Assembly: GCF_014697355.1 (NCBI RefSeq)
Contig: NZ_JACJRQ010000067.1
Span: 1 to 34,581, forward strand
Direction: 5' to 3'
Length of the DNA stretch: 34,581 bases
From: Nostoc calcicola FACHB-3891
GTDB lineage: Bacteria; Cyanobacteriota; Cyanobacteriia; Cyanobacteriales; Nostocaceae
Below the pieces are notes generated by a model that did not search any database, was not told where the DNA came from, and saw only the letters and a program-made list of their open reading frames with translations. Every line of letters begins with the position of its first letter. The first letter of the stretch is position 1. The translations under genes and the position numbers were made by a program. This document shows positions 1 through 6,656 of the stretch, one piece after another.

Positions 1-93
1 GCTTCGCTCAAAAGTCGTATTCGTCATTTATTATCTGACTTCTCTGAATTGCGCCCAGCAATGGAATCCGTTCTTAAATCTTCTGTGTCCTAA
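1..93 (+). CDS. C-terminal end of an unidentified protein (partial)
   Basis: Frame 1 is open from the first base of the window to a TAA at 91-93 and gives 30 residues, ending in ...PAMESVLKSSVS. The stretch looks like an amphipathic helix, but it is too short to assign to a family. The gene would start upstream of the window. An open frame this short could also be chance, so the call rests only on the frame being open and on the absence of another explanation for this DNA. Confidence 0.3.
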   Translation, partial: ASLKSRIRHLLSDFSELRPAMESVLKSSVS

Positions 94-141
94 CACTATT
101 GGCTATCGCTATATCACACAGCATTTGCCGCTTTCCTGGTA

Positions 142-297
142 TTAGGGTACATATACAGTAATGATAACAAGCTTTCCAGTTAGACTTAGCTTGGCAATTA
201 TTTCAACTTCCCCTGCATCAAGAGTTAAACCTCTGATACGATATTTGGATTCTGCTATTAACTTATCTTTTTGACCTAAAACCCAGTTAGTGTTGGG
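142..297 (-). pseudogene. Decayed gene remnant (3' end of a small hypothetical protein)
   Basis: On the minus strand 51 codons can be read before a TAA at 144-142, with a protein-like composition: a WVLGQKDKLIAESKYRIRG segment followed by a beta-rich tail ending GKLVIITVYVP. Directly upstream in the same frame is a stop (298-300), and there is no usable start codon, so only the 3' part survives. The alternation of charged and hydrophobic residues suggests a former coding sequence rather than chance. I do not recognise the family with certainty. Confidence 0.35.
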
Positions 298-375
298 TTA
301 AAATTCTGTTAAAGCTACGTATTTTGAACAAACATAGATTTCCCTATTACCTGCTCCCATCTACAATTGTTGATA

Positions 376-434
376 TATAATATATAATCAGCTATATCTT
401 TAGTAAGAATCAATCTATTTCATCTAATTAGATG
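376..434 (+). promoter_or_regulatory. Candidate promoter and operator of the vapBC-like pair
   Basis: Two overlapping TATAAT-like -10 candidates lie at 376-381 and 383-388 in a very AT-rich stretch; no convincing -35 box is visible. A perfect 14-bp palindrome, CATCTAATTAGATG, lies at 421-434, ending two bases before the ATG at 437. Type II toxin-antitoxin operons are usually repressed by the antitoxin binding palindromes near the start, so the position fits an autoregulatory operator. The function is inferred from position and symmetry only. Confidence 0.4.
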
Positions 435-436
435 TA

Positions 437-697
437 ATGCAAACAATAACTTTAAACTCTCGTGTTGGAGAAGATGGAATATTACATTTAGATATTCCTG
501 TAGATGTCACTAATGCTGATTTAAGTATTACTGTTATTTTACAACCTATTACTGATTCTGAGCAGGAAAATAAACCTAAAGGAAAAGGTTGGCCTGCTAA
601 CTTTTTTGAAGAAACTTCAGGATGTTTAAAAGATACACCTATAATTATAGATTCTGAAGGTGTTGTTGATGATTTAGAAGATTTTAAATTGACATGA
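437..697 (+). CDS. VapB-like antitoxin (putative)
   Basis: An 86-residue acidic protein whose stop overlaps the start of the PIN-domain toxin gene by four bases (ATGA at 694-697), the usual arrangement of a translationally coupled antitoxin-toxin pair. The N-terminal half (TITLNSRVGEDGILHLDIPVD) looks like the beta-strand of an AbrB/MazE-type swapped-hairpin DNA-binding domain. The C-terminal half is acidic and probably disordered, as expected for the toxin-wrapping tail. It would neutralise the toxin by binding its active site and would repress the operon through the palindrome just upstream. Assignment depends more on context than on a recognised antitoxin motif. Confidence 0.65.
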   Translation: MQTITLNSRVGEDGILHLDIPVDVTNADLSITVILQPITDSEQENKPKGKGWPANFFEETSGCLKDTPIIIDSEGVVDDLEDFKLT

Positions 698-1098
698 AAT
701 ATTTACTAGATACAAATGTATGTATTAAATATCTCAATGAAGATTCGATTATTCGCCAGAAACTTGAAAATTATGATTTAGAAGATATTGCGGTTTGTTC
801 AGTTGTGAAACTAGAGTTGTTTTATGGAGCCATGAGAAGTGATAAACCCGATCGAGTTTGGGCAAAAGTCAAGCGATTTTTAGAAGTATTTATTTCTTTA
901 CCTTTAGATGATATTTCAGCTTTAAATGCAGGCAAGATTCGCGCTCAATTAGCTAATCTCGGTACTCCTATCGGTTATAATGATTTATTAATTGCTTCTA
1001 TTGCACTGTCTCATGATTTAATTTTGGTGACTCATAATACTAAAGAATTGATCGGGGTCGAAGGGCTAAAAATAGAAGATTGGGAAATTGAAGGATAG
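694..1098 (+). CDS. vapC: VapC-like PIN-domain ribonuclease toxin
   Basis: A 134-residue protein of normal VapC size. The PIN-domain acidic residues are all visible: Asp6 in YLLDTN, Glu41 in VVKLELFYG and Asp97 in IGYNDLLIA, followed by the LVTHN segment at 111-115 that replaces the usual LVTxN. These residues bind Mg2+ and cleave RNA; VapC toxins typically cut initiator tRNA or rRNA loops. The start overlaps the antitoxin stop (ATGA), so the two proteins are very likely made in a coupled way. Nothing looks damaged, so the toxin should be active unless held by its antitoxin. The cellular RNA target cannot be told from sequence. Confidence 0.85.
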   Translation: MKYLLDTNVCIKYLNEDSIIRQKLENYDLEDIAVCSVVKLELFYGAMRSDKPDRVWAKVKRFLEVFISLPLDDISALNAGKIRAQLANLGTPIGYNDLLIASIALSHDLILVTHNTKELIGVEGLKIEDWEIEG

Positions 1099-1178
1099 AA
1101 GGTTAAAAACAAAGTATAAATGTCTACGATGCAGTAAAGGAATTTGTGACCTTAATTTTAAATTGTATATAGTTGAAA

Positions 1179-1282
1179 GCGATCGCTTTCATAATTCCCT
1201 ACAGCAAAGAGCGATCGCTATTCATAAACCCAGATTCAAAAAGCGATTGCGCTCTCAAAACCTGAAAGAAAACAGCGATCGC
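1179..1282 (+). repeat. Phased HIP1 array, 32-bp spacing
   Basis: Four HIP1 octamers begin at 1179, 1211, 1243 and 1275, exactly 32 bp apart; the third is GCGATTGC, the other three are GCGATCGC. The first is embedded in the longer palindrome GAAAGCGATCGCTTTC (1175-1190). The intervening sequences are AT-rich and only loosely alike. The stretch from vapC (1098) to the DUF559 gene (1469) holds this array and a hairpin repeat but no believable gene. Confidence 0.75.
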
Positions 1283-1385
1283 TTCATGAAGTTGATTGAT
1301 TGCTGCTTCTTGATTTATCCCTTGTCCTACCAGTCCATTTTCTAGACATAAAGCAACTCAGTAACCTGAACTCTTTCGCATAAAT

Positions 1386-1476
1386 TGACCTCTCCCCCAA
1401 CCCCTCTCCGAAGCGGAGAGGGGAGCTAGATTTCCCCCCCTTCCCGAAACGGGAAGGGGGAAGGGGGGTTAGGTCT
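1386..1476 (+). repeat. 91-bp twin-hairpin repeat, copy 1
   Basis: Begins TGACCTCTCCCCCAACCCC and ends GGTTAGGTCT. It contains two self-complementary blocks, CCCCTCTCC/GGAGAGGGG and CCCTTCCC/GGGAAGGG, so it could fold as two adjacent hairpins. A second copy in the same orientation and of the same length lies at 1930-2020. The stop codon of the DUF559 gene (1469-1471) lies inside this copy. Confidence 0.85.
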
Positions 1477-1888
1477 CTTCATGACAAGCTTTGGAAATAC
1501 GCCTCAAAACTTTATCAAGTTCGTATCTCACTTCTTCATTTGTAATTCGCAACAGTCGCAGTCCCCTAGCTAATAAAACTTTGTCACGTTCTGCATCATA
1601 TTCGGCTTGTTGTTCATGAATTTTTCCATCCACTTCTATTACTAATCGAGTTGCATGGCAGTAGAAATCTGCGATAAATCCGTCAATAATTTGCTGACGG
1701 CGAAAGTGTAAACCATTCAAGCGATTAGTACGAAGATGTTGCCAAAGTATTTTTTCTTCTGGTGTCATTTGCTGACGAAGTTCTTTGGCACGTTGCACTT
1801 TAACTAAGTTTACTTTTTGTCCGATTACAATATTGTGAGTTCCTTCTTTTTTCAGTGAAGAGGGTTGCTGCGATGTTGGATTATCCAT
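1469..1888 (-). CDS. DUF559 family protein, PD-(D/E)XK nuclease fold
   Basis: A 139-residue protein matching the DUF559 family, which is related to very-short-patch-repair (Vsr) and other restriction-like endonucleases. The core runs from about residue 32 to 135: RAKELRQQMTPEEKILWQHL, then FRRQ at 62-65, the metal-binding Asp74 in GFIADFYC, and Glu85-Val-Asp87 in RLVIEVDG. A nuclease or DNA-nicking role is plausible, but family members have little experimental characterisation. The gene is bracketed by two 91-bp direct repeats (1386-1476 and 1930-2020), and its last codons (EET-stop) come from the first repeat. No Shine-Dalgarno sequence is obvious. The first ~30 residues are poorly conserved-looking, so the true start could be slightly downstream. 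Confidence 0.85.
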   Translation of the reverse strand: MDNPTSQQPSSLKKEGTHNIVIGQKVNLVKVQRAKELRQQMTPEEKILWQHLRTNRLNGLHFRRQQIIDGFIADFYCHATRLVIEVDGKIHEQQAEYDAERDKVLLARGLRLLRITNEEVRYELDKVLRRISKACHEET

Positions 1889-1929
1889 TTATAGACTGTG
1901 AAAATAAGTGTTTATCTTGACATAATGAT

Positions 1930-2020
1930 TGACCTCTCCCCCAACCCCTCTCCGAAGCGGAGAGGGGAGCCAGATTTCTCCCCCTTCCCTTGTAGGGAAG
2001 GGGGTTGGGGGGTTAGGTCT
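1930..2020 (+). repeat. 91-bp twin-hairpin repeat, copy 2
   Basis: Same orientation and length as the copy at 1386-1476. It differs by a few bases, mainly in the loop of the second hairpin (TTGTA instead of GAAA). Its left edge is 544 bp from the left edge of copy 1, so the DUF559 gene sits in the unit between them. Apparent open frames across this repeat are GC-rich by-products, not genes. Confidence 0.85.
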
Positions 2021-2047
2021 GTGTCCAAAGAGCGAGGGTGCAGACAC

Positions 2048-2081
2048 AAAAAAACCCCTTTTAAAGGTAAGAAAGGGGTTT
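2048..2081 (-). terminator. Rho-independent terminator downstream of the hicA-like gene
   Basis: Arms AAACCCCTTT (2052-2061) and AAAGGGGTTT (2072-2081) are perfectly complementary around a 10-base loop. On the minus strand the stem runs straight into a T-run (complement of the A-run at 2048-2054), as for an intrinsic terminator. The nearest minus-strand gene upstream is the HicA-like gene ending at 2243. Confidence 0.55.
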
Positions 2082-2242
2082 CTAGATTATTTGTGTGCTT
2101 GATAGATGATGCTTCTATCAAATCTTCCTAGACTTACCCAGACAATCTAGGATAAATTTACAAATACTGCATCATTTTCTTGCTCCTCATATATTATTTA
2201 TTTAAGTTTTTAATAAATGGGTATAATAAATAATATTTTTAT

Positions 2243-2455
2243 TTAAATTAAATCATTAAATTTATCTTCAGTTATGCAGATATTCTTAAGGATTCCCTTA
2301 AATAGTCCAGTCTTCAACTCGTTACAACCGTGATTTGGAACTGTAGCTGCTCGTCCATCTGGATGTCTCCAGCGAGCATGGGAGCACTTCTTCTTAGCTT
2401 TTTCAAAGCCAAGCTTGCTAAGAACTTTCTCAATGACTTTTACCTTATGCGGCAT
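2243..2455 (-). CDS. hicA: HicA-like mRNA interferase toxin
   Basis: A 70-residue protein of the HicA/YcfA family, counted from the ATG at 2455. The small dsRBD-like fold is recognisable: KVIEKVLSKLGFEKAKKKCSHARWRHPDG, with the catalytic histidine at position 26 (CSH), then TVPNHGCNELKTGLFKGILKN. HicA toxins cleave mRNA and are neutralised by a HicB partner. The frame is open to 2515, but the ATG at 2455 is preceded by AAAGG and gives the normal family length. No HicB gene is seen on either side, so the toxin is either a solitary remnant or controlled in trans. A terminator-like hairpin lies about 160 bp downstream. Confidence 0.8.
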   Translation of the reverse strand: MPHKVKVIEKVLSKLGFEKAKKKCSHARWRHPDGRAATVPNHGCNELKTGLFKGILKNICITEDKFNDLI

Positions 2456-2615
2456 AGTTTTACCTTTGGTTGAACTTTGCTGGAGGTTAGAAGTCATCGC
2501 CTTCTTCAAGCACACTATTCAATTGTCAAGGTTCAGCTAGGCTATAAGTCAATTTTAATACTAAGTAATTAAAGCGTCAAGATATACTCATGGTGACACT
2601 TTGTTGTTAACTATC

Positions 2616-2734
2616 AGGACTTACGCAAAGCGGCTTGCCGCAGGCTACTGCAAAGGACGCATAGACACGAAGTGGCTTCCCGCAGGGTAGGACACCAAGA
2701 AATAAGAGTTTCAGAGAGTTTTTGCGTAAGTCCT
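2616..2734. mobile_element. MITE-like element, 119 bp
   Basis: The ends AGGACTTACGCAAA (2616-2629) and TTTGCGTAAGTCCT (2721-2734) are perfect 14-bp inverted repeats. The interior has no coding capacity and contains smaller degenerate repeats (GCAAAGCGGCTTGCCGCAGG). The architecture is that of a non-autonomous insertion element moved by a transposase encoded elsewhere. No clear target-site duplication was identified. Confidence 0.7.
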
Positions 2735-2804
2735 AGCTATTTCAGCTTCAATAATCTTGATAAGTAAACAATTTCTTATTTATAGATATTTAATATTAAG
2801 CTAC

Positions 2805-2974
2805 TATACCAATCCTAAATCATTTGTGAAAATGACATATCTCTTTCTTCTCTCTTCTCTTTCCGTCCTCCTCTACGAGACGCTACGCGTTGGCGAAAGC
2901 CTCTCGTGGAGAAGGCGTTCTTGGCGGTTCGTTTCCTTATCTATATTTTTCACGACTTATTTAGGACTGCTATA
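2805..2974. mobile_element. MITE-like element, ~170 bp, with a degenerate internal repeat
   Basis: Imperfect inverted ends of 26 bp (2805-2830 and 2949-2974; about 5 mismatches) with the core TCCTAAAT/ATTTAGGA. The interior carries a palindromic repeat of the type CTACGAGACGCTACGCG...CTCTCGTGGAG, common in Nostocales genomes. A single related end (TATAGCAGTCCTGAAT...) recurs at 7619-7644. An 80-codon open frame over this element is not considered a gene. Together with the preceding MITE it fills the gene-free stretch from 2456 to 3029. Confidence 0.55.
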
Positions 2975-3029
2975 TAAGTTCTACATTAGACGGAAGTAAG
3001 GCTTATTTTGCAACGTAATCACTCTTCCT

Positions 3030-3476
3030 TCAATTTAAATAGCGTCTAAGAGTTTCTTCTAAGGTAAAAGGAGATTCTTGAGGAAATAAATTTAATTTAA
3101 TCCCTGTTTCATCAGATGCTTTGAGACGAGCTCTTTGATAACAATCTTCAAATACTTCTGCAAGTAGAGGTTGCAAACTAGGGCTATCTTCTAATAATAA
3201 TTCAATACAGATGCGTTGTTCAGAAATAGTACTGCGCCAACTCTCACTTCGTTTTTCAGGTTGATATTGCCATTTAATTAGGTGCATTAATAGCACAATT
3301 AATCGACTTTTTAACTCACGTTTTTCACTTCTCCCCATACTTTCAACTTCTTCAATTAAATTATCTATATCTACTTCATCAAATTTATGTTCCTTTAACT
3401 GCTGGGCAATTGTTTGTGTCCATAAATAAAAGTCTCGATCGTATAATTTTTTTGTATTAACAAATGGAGGATTCAT
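3030..3476 (-). CDS. DUF29 domain-containing protein
   Basis: A 148-residue protein matching the DUF29 family, which is abundant in filamentous cyanobacteria and usually present in many copies per genome. Typical features are LYDRDFYLWTQTIAQQLKEH near the N-terminus, then DNLIEEVESMGRSEKRELKSRL and a helical region with HLIKWQYQPEKRSESWRSTI. It is all-helical by eye, with no signal peptide or membrane segment. No function is established for the family. It stands alone on the minus strand downstream of acnB, separated from it by a terminator hairpin, so it is probably a separate transcription unit. Confidence 0.85.
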   Translation of the reverse strand: MNPPFVNTKKLYDRDFYLWTQTIAQQLKEHKFDEVDIDNLIEEVESMGRSEKRELKSRLIVLLMHLIKWQYQPEKRSESWRSTISEQRICIELLLEDSPSLQPLLAEVFEDCYQRARLKASDETGIKLNLFPQESPFTLEETLRRYLN

Positions 3477-3514
3477 ATAATTTTTTTGATTTCTCCAACA
3501 TTATATATTTAAAG

Positions 3515-3543
3515 TTAAGGTGAGCTAAAAAAGCCCACCTTAA
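3515..3543 (-). terminator. Terminator hairpin downstream of acnB
   Basis: TTAAGGTGAGC (3515-3525) pairs with GCCCACCTTAA (3533-3543), with one bulge/mismatch, around an A/T loop. It starts 7 bp past the acnB stop codon on the minus strand. After the stem the minus strand continues TTAACTTT, a moderate T-rich tail. The position between the acnB stop and the next minus-strand gene fits an intrinsic terminator. Confidence 0.65.
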
Positions 3544-3549
3544 TTTAGA

Positions 3550-6180
3550 TTAAACCAACAAGGCTTGTTCTTCTTTTGAAATCACTCGCCCTTCATCCTC
3601 AAAACCGGCGATTTGATCGAAGTTCAAATAGCGATACAAATCATCAGCAAAAGGATCAATCTTCCTCGACACAATATCCAAATATTCCGGCACTGTGGGA
3701 ATGCGTCCTAACAGCGCACAAACGGCAGCTAATTCCGCTGAACCAAGATAGACTCGCGCATCTTTACCCATGCGATTATTGAAGTTGCGGGTAGAGGTTG
3801 AAAACACTGTTGTACCATCAGCAACTCGCGCCTGATTTCCCATACACAAACTGCATCCTGGTATTTCTGTCCGCGCACCCGCAGCCCCAAAAATGGCGTA
3901 CACTCCTTCTTCTTTTAATTGGTGTTCATCCATGCGGGTTGGTGGTGCTATCCACAGGCGAGTTTTCACTTCACCCGCACCTTCCAAAACTTTCGCTGTT
4001 GCTCGATAATGACCGATATTCGTCATACATGAACCCAGAAATACTTCTTGCACTGGGTCATTAGCAACTTCCGATAATAATTTAACATTATCGGGGTCAT
4101 TGGGAGCCGCAACAATTGGTTCTTTGATTTCGTTCAAATCAATTTCAATTACTTCGGCATACTCGGCATCGGCATCGGCTGCTAATAACACGGGATTTGC
4201 TAACCATTCTTCCATTTTGGCAATGCGGCGGAGGATGGTACGGGCATCATGATAGCCCCGTGCAATCAAGTTTTTCAAAAGTGCGACGTTAGAACGCAGA
4301 TATTCCGAAATTGTCTCTACACTCAGCTTAATTGTGGAACCTGCACAAGAACGTTCGGCGGTGGCGTCGGCGAGTTCAAATGCTTGTTCGACTTTCAAAT
4401 CTGGCAAACCTTCAATTTCTAAAATTCGCCCGGAGAAGACATTTTTCTTGTTTTGCTTCTCCACTGTCAGCAAACCTTTTTGAATTGCTACGTAGGGAAT
4501 GGCATTCACGATATCCCGCAGGGTGACACCAGGTTGTAATTCACCTTTGAATCTTACCAAAACTGACTCTGGCATATCTAAAGGCATGACGCCCAATGCC
4601 CCAGCAAAGGCGACTAACCCAGAACCGGCGGGGAAGGAAATTCCTAAGGGAAAGCGGGTGTGGGAGTCGCCGCCAGTTCCTACGGTGTCTGGTAGCAGCA
4701 TCCGATTTAACCAAGAGTGGATGATACCATCGCCGGGACGCAAGGCGACACCGCCACGTTGGGCAAAGAAGTCGGGGAGGTCGTGGTGGGTTTTAATGTC
4801 TACTGGTTTGGGATAAGCTACTGTGTGACAGAAACTCTGCATTACTAAGTCTGCACTGAAACCCAGACAAGCAAGTTCTTTCAATTCGTCGCGGGTCATG
4901 GGGCCTGTGGTATCCTGGGAACCAACGGTGGTCATGATGGGTTCGCAAGATGTACCGGGACGGACACCAGTTAATCCGCAAGCTTTACCGACCATTTTTT
5001 GGGCTAAGGTGTAGCCTTTGCCTGTATCGTTGGGTTGTTGGGGACGGATAAAGGCGGTGCTGGGTTCTAAACCGAGTGCAAGGCGGGTTTTATCGGTGAG
5101 GGTACGCCCGATAAGTAGGGGGATGCGTCCACCTGCGCGGACTTCATCGAGGATGGTGTCTGGTTTGAGGCTGAAGGTGGAAATAACTTCGCCGGCTTCG
5201 TTTGTGATTTCGCCTTTGTAGGGATGGATGGTAATTACCATGCCGGTTTCTAGTTTGGTGACATCGCACTGAATAGGCAAAGCACCGGCATCTTCAGCTG
5301 TGTTAAAGAAGATTGGCGCGATCGCACCACCTAAAACATAACCCCCAGCGCGTTTGTTTGGCACAAAAGGTATATCATTTCCCATGTGCCACAACACCGA
5401 ATTGATAGCAGATTTCCGGGAGGAACCAGTACCAACCACATCTCCCACGTAAGCCACAGGATGTCCTTGCTTTTTCAGTTCGGCAATGGTTTGTAAACTT
5501 CCCGGTTGCCGTGACTCTAGCATTACTAAGGCGTGTAAGGGAATATCCGGGCGAGTTGTGGCGCTTTGGGCGGGGGATAAGTCATCGGTGTTGGTTTCGC
5601 CAGGAACTTTAAAAACAGTAACAGTAATCGCTTCTGGTACAGTGGGGCGAATGCTAAACCACTCGGCTTCAGCCCAAGAGTCAACTACTCGCTTGGCAAA
5701 AGGATTGGTTTTCGATAACTCCAAAACATCATGGAAAGCATCGTACACCAAGAGGATTTTGCTTAAGGCGTTGGCGGCGTAAGCTGCAATGGGTTCCTTT
5801 CCTTGTCCTCCCATTACCAGAGGTGTTTCGGAAGAGTCTGATAAAGAGACGGTGGGTACTTGCAGCAAATCAATTAAAGCTGGCACATTGTAGCCGCCTA
5901 CCATTGTTCCCAGCAATTGCACCGCTTGGATGGGCGAAATTAAAGGACTGGTAACTTCTTCTTTGGCAATGGCTGTCAGAAATCCAGCTTTCACATAAGC
6001 TGCGGCATCGACACCGGGGGGGACGCGATCGCTCAATAAATGTAATAATGTATCTTCTTCACCCTTGGGCGGATTCTTCAGTAATTCACATAATTCTGAG
6101 GTTTGCTTCGCATCCAATGGTAAAGGAGGAATACCGAGTTGGGCGCGTTCCACAACATGTTGACGGTATTGTTCTAGCAT
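3550..6180 (-). CDS. acnB: Bifunctional aconitate hydratase 2 / 2-methylisocitrate dehydratase
   Basis: An 876-residue cytosolic [4Fe-4S] enzyme that interconverts citrate and isocitrate through cis-aconitate; it feeds 2-oxoglutarate, the carbon skeleton for ammonium assimilation and the nitrogen-status signal in cyanobacteria. The sequence is collinear with E. coli AcnB: the N-terminal HEAT-like domain with MLEQYRQHVVERAQLG, the swivel domain with GETNTDDLSPA and YVGDVVGTGSSRKSA, then the catalytic domains with TVGSQDTTGPMTRDEL and GTGGDSHTRFP. The cluster cysteines are Cys718 (GSCMTN) and Cys776/Cys779 (CSLCMG). The frame is open to an ATG at 6195, but the ATG at 6180 aligns with known AcnB starts and has GGAG nine bases upstream. 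Upstream TTATATTC-type AT-rich DNA may hold the promoter, but none can be assigned. Confidence 0.97.
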   Translation of the reverse strand: MLEQYRQHVVERAQLGIPPLPLDAKQTSELCELLKNPPKGEEDTLLHLLSDRVPPGVDAAAYVKAGFLTAIAKEEVTSPLISPIQAVQLLGTMVGGYNVPALIDLLQVPTVSLSDSSETPLVMGGQGKEPIAAYAANALSKILLVYDAFHDVLELSKTNPFAKRVVDSWAEAEWFSIRPTVPEAITVTVFKVPGETNTDDLSPAQSATTRPDIPLHALVMLESRQPGSLQTIAELKKQGHPVAYVGDVVGTGSSRKSAINSVLWHMGNDIPFVPNKRAGGYVLGGAIAPIFFNTAEDAGALPIQCDVTKLETGMVITIHPYKGEITNEAGEVISTFSLKPDTILDEVRAGGRIPLLIGRTLTDKTRLALGLEPSTAFIRPQQPNDTGKGYTLAQKMVGKACGLTGVRPGTSCEPIMTTVGSQDTTGPMTRDELKELACLGFSADLVMQSFCHTVAYPKPVDIKTHHDLPDFFAQRGGVALRPGDGIIHSWLNRMLLPDTVGTGGDSHTRFPLGISFPAGSGLVAFAGALGVMPLDMPESVLVRFKGELQPGVTLRDIVNAIPYVAIQKGLLTVEKQNKKNVFSGRILEIEGLPDLKVEQAFELADATAERSCAGSTIKLSVETISEYLRSNVALLKNLIARGYHDARTILRRIAKMEEWLANPVLLAADADAEYAEVIEIDLNEIKEPIVAAPNDPDNVKLLSEVANDPVQEVFLGSCMTNIGHYRATAKVLEGAGEVKTRLWIAPPTRMDEHQLKEEGVYAIFGAAGARTEIPGCSLCMGNQARVADGTTVFSTSTRNFNNRMGKDARVYLGSAELAAVCALLGRIPTVPEYLDIVSRKIDPFADDLYRYLNFDQIAGFEDEGRVISKEEQALLV

Positions 6181-6195
6181 TTTTATATTCTCCAT

Positions 6196-6656
6196 TGGGA
6201 TGTTCTCCCTTTAATTATGAAATATTTTTAGGCAATACTTGGCTATAAAAGTTTACCTTATTTTGATTACTGAAAGCCTTACTGATAATCGGGTGTTAGC
6301 AATTTTGTTTGATACTTAAACTTTAGTTCGTATCCAATTCAAACTGAAGATATTTTAATTACCGCACCTGCTATTATTAAAGAATTAATTATTGTTTCCC
6401 ATAATACAATTTTGTTCGGAGTTAATTGATTAGGTATAAAAAAAACTGCTGCTCAATTGATTGTGTATCTAATGGTGAATTATCTAGATTGTTGGTTTAA
6501 CCAAGTCTGTGTGTTTAAGTCCCCCGCTTTTATCAAACGGCAAGTTTTGTAGTGGGGTTAAAATCCCCAGACGCTGCGCTATCGCAGACTCGCTATCGCT
6601 ACGAAGACTGCAAAACTTAATTACGAATTACGTTAGCGGAGCGGGGCGTTAGCCCA
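6196..6656. other. Gene-free stretch with interspersed hairpin repeats
   Basis: The acnB-proximal part is plain AT-rich DNA. From about 6,510 it contains repeat debris typical of Nostocales: a GTGGGGTTAAAATCCCCA block (6554-6571 region), palindromic CGCTATCGCAG/CTCGCTATCG motifs, and ATTACGAATTA copies on both sides of CGTTAGCGGAGCGGGGCG. A block related to the first recurs near 8,380-8,411. No open frame here looks like a gene. Confidence 0.6.

Noticed and set aside
1088..1345. 85-codon plus-strand open frame after vapC
   Set aside because: It lies over the HIP1 array; the protein has irregular composition and overlaps the end of vapC in a different frame without a ribosome binding site.
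1898..2131. Open frames on both strands over the 91-bp repeat
   Set aside because: The translations simply read the CT-rich hairpin repeat and the terminator; no protein-like pattern remains.
2757..2999. 80-codon plus-strand frame
   Set aside because: It coincides with a MITE and its internal palindromic repeat.
3576..6248. Several plus-strand open frames
   Set aside because: They are antisense to acnB, whose protein is recognisable throughout its length.
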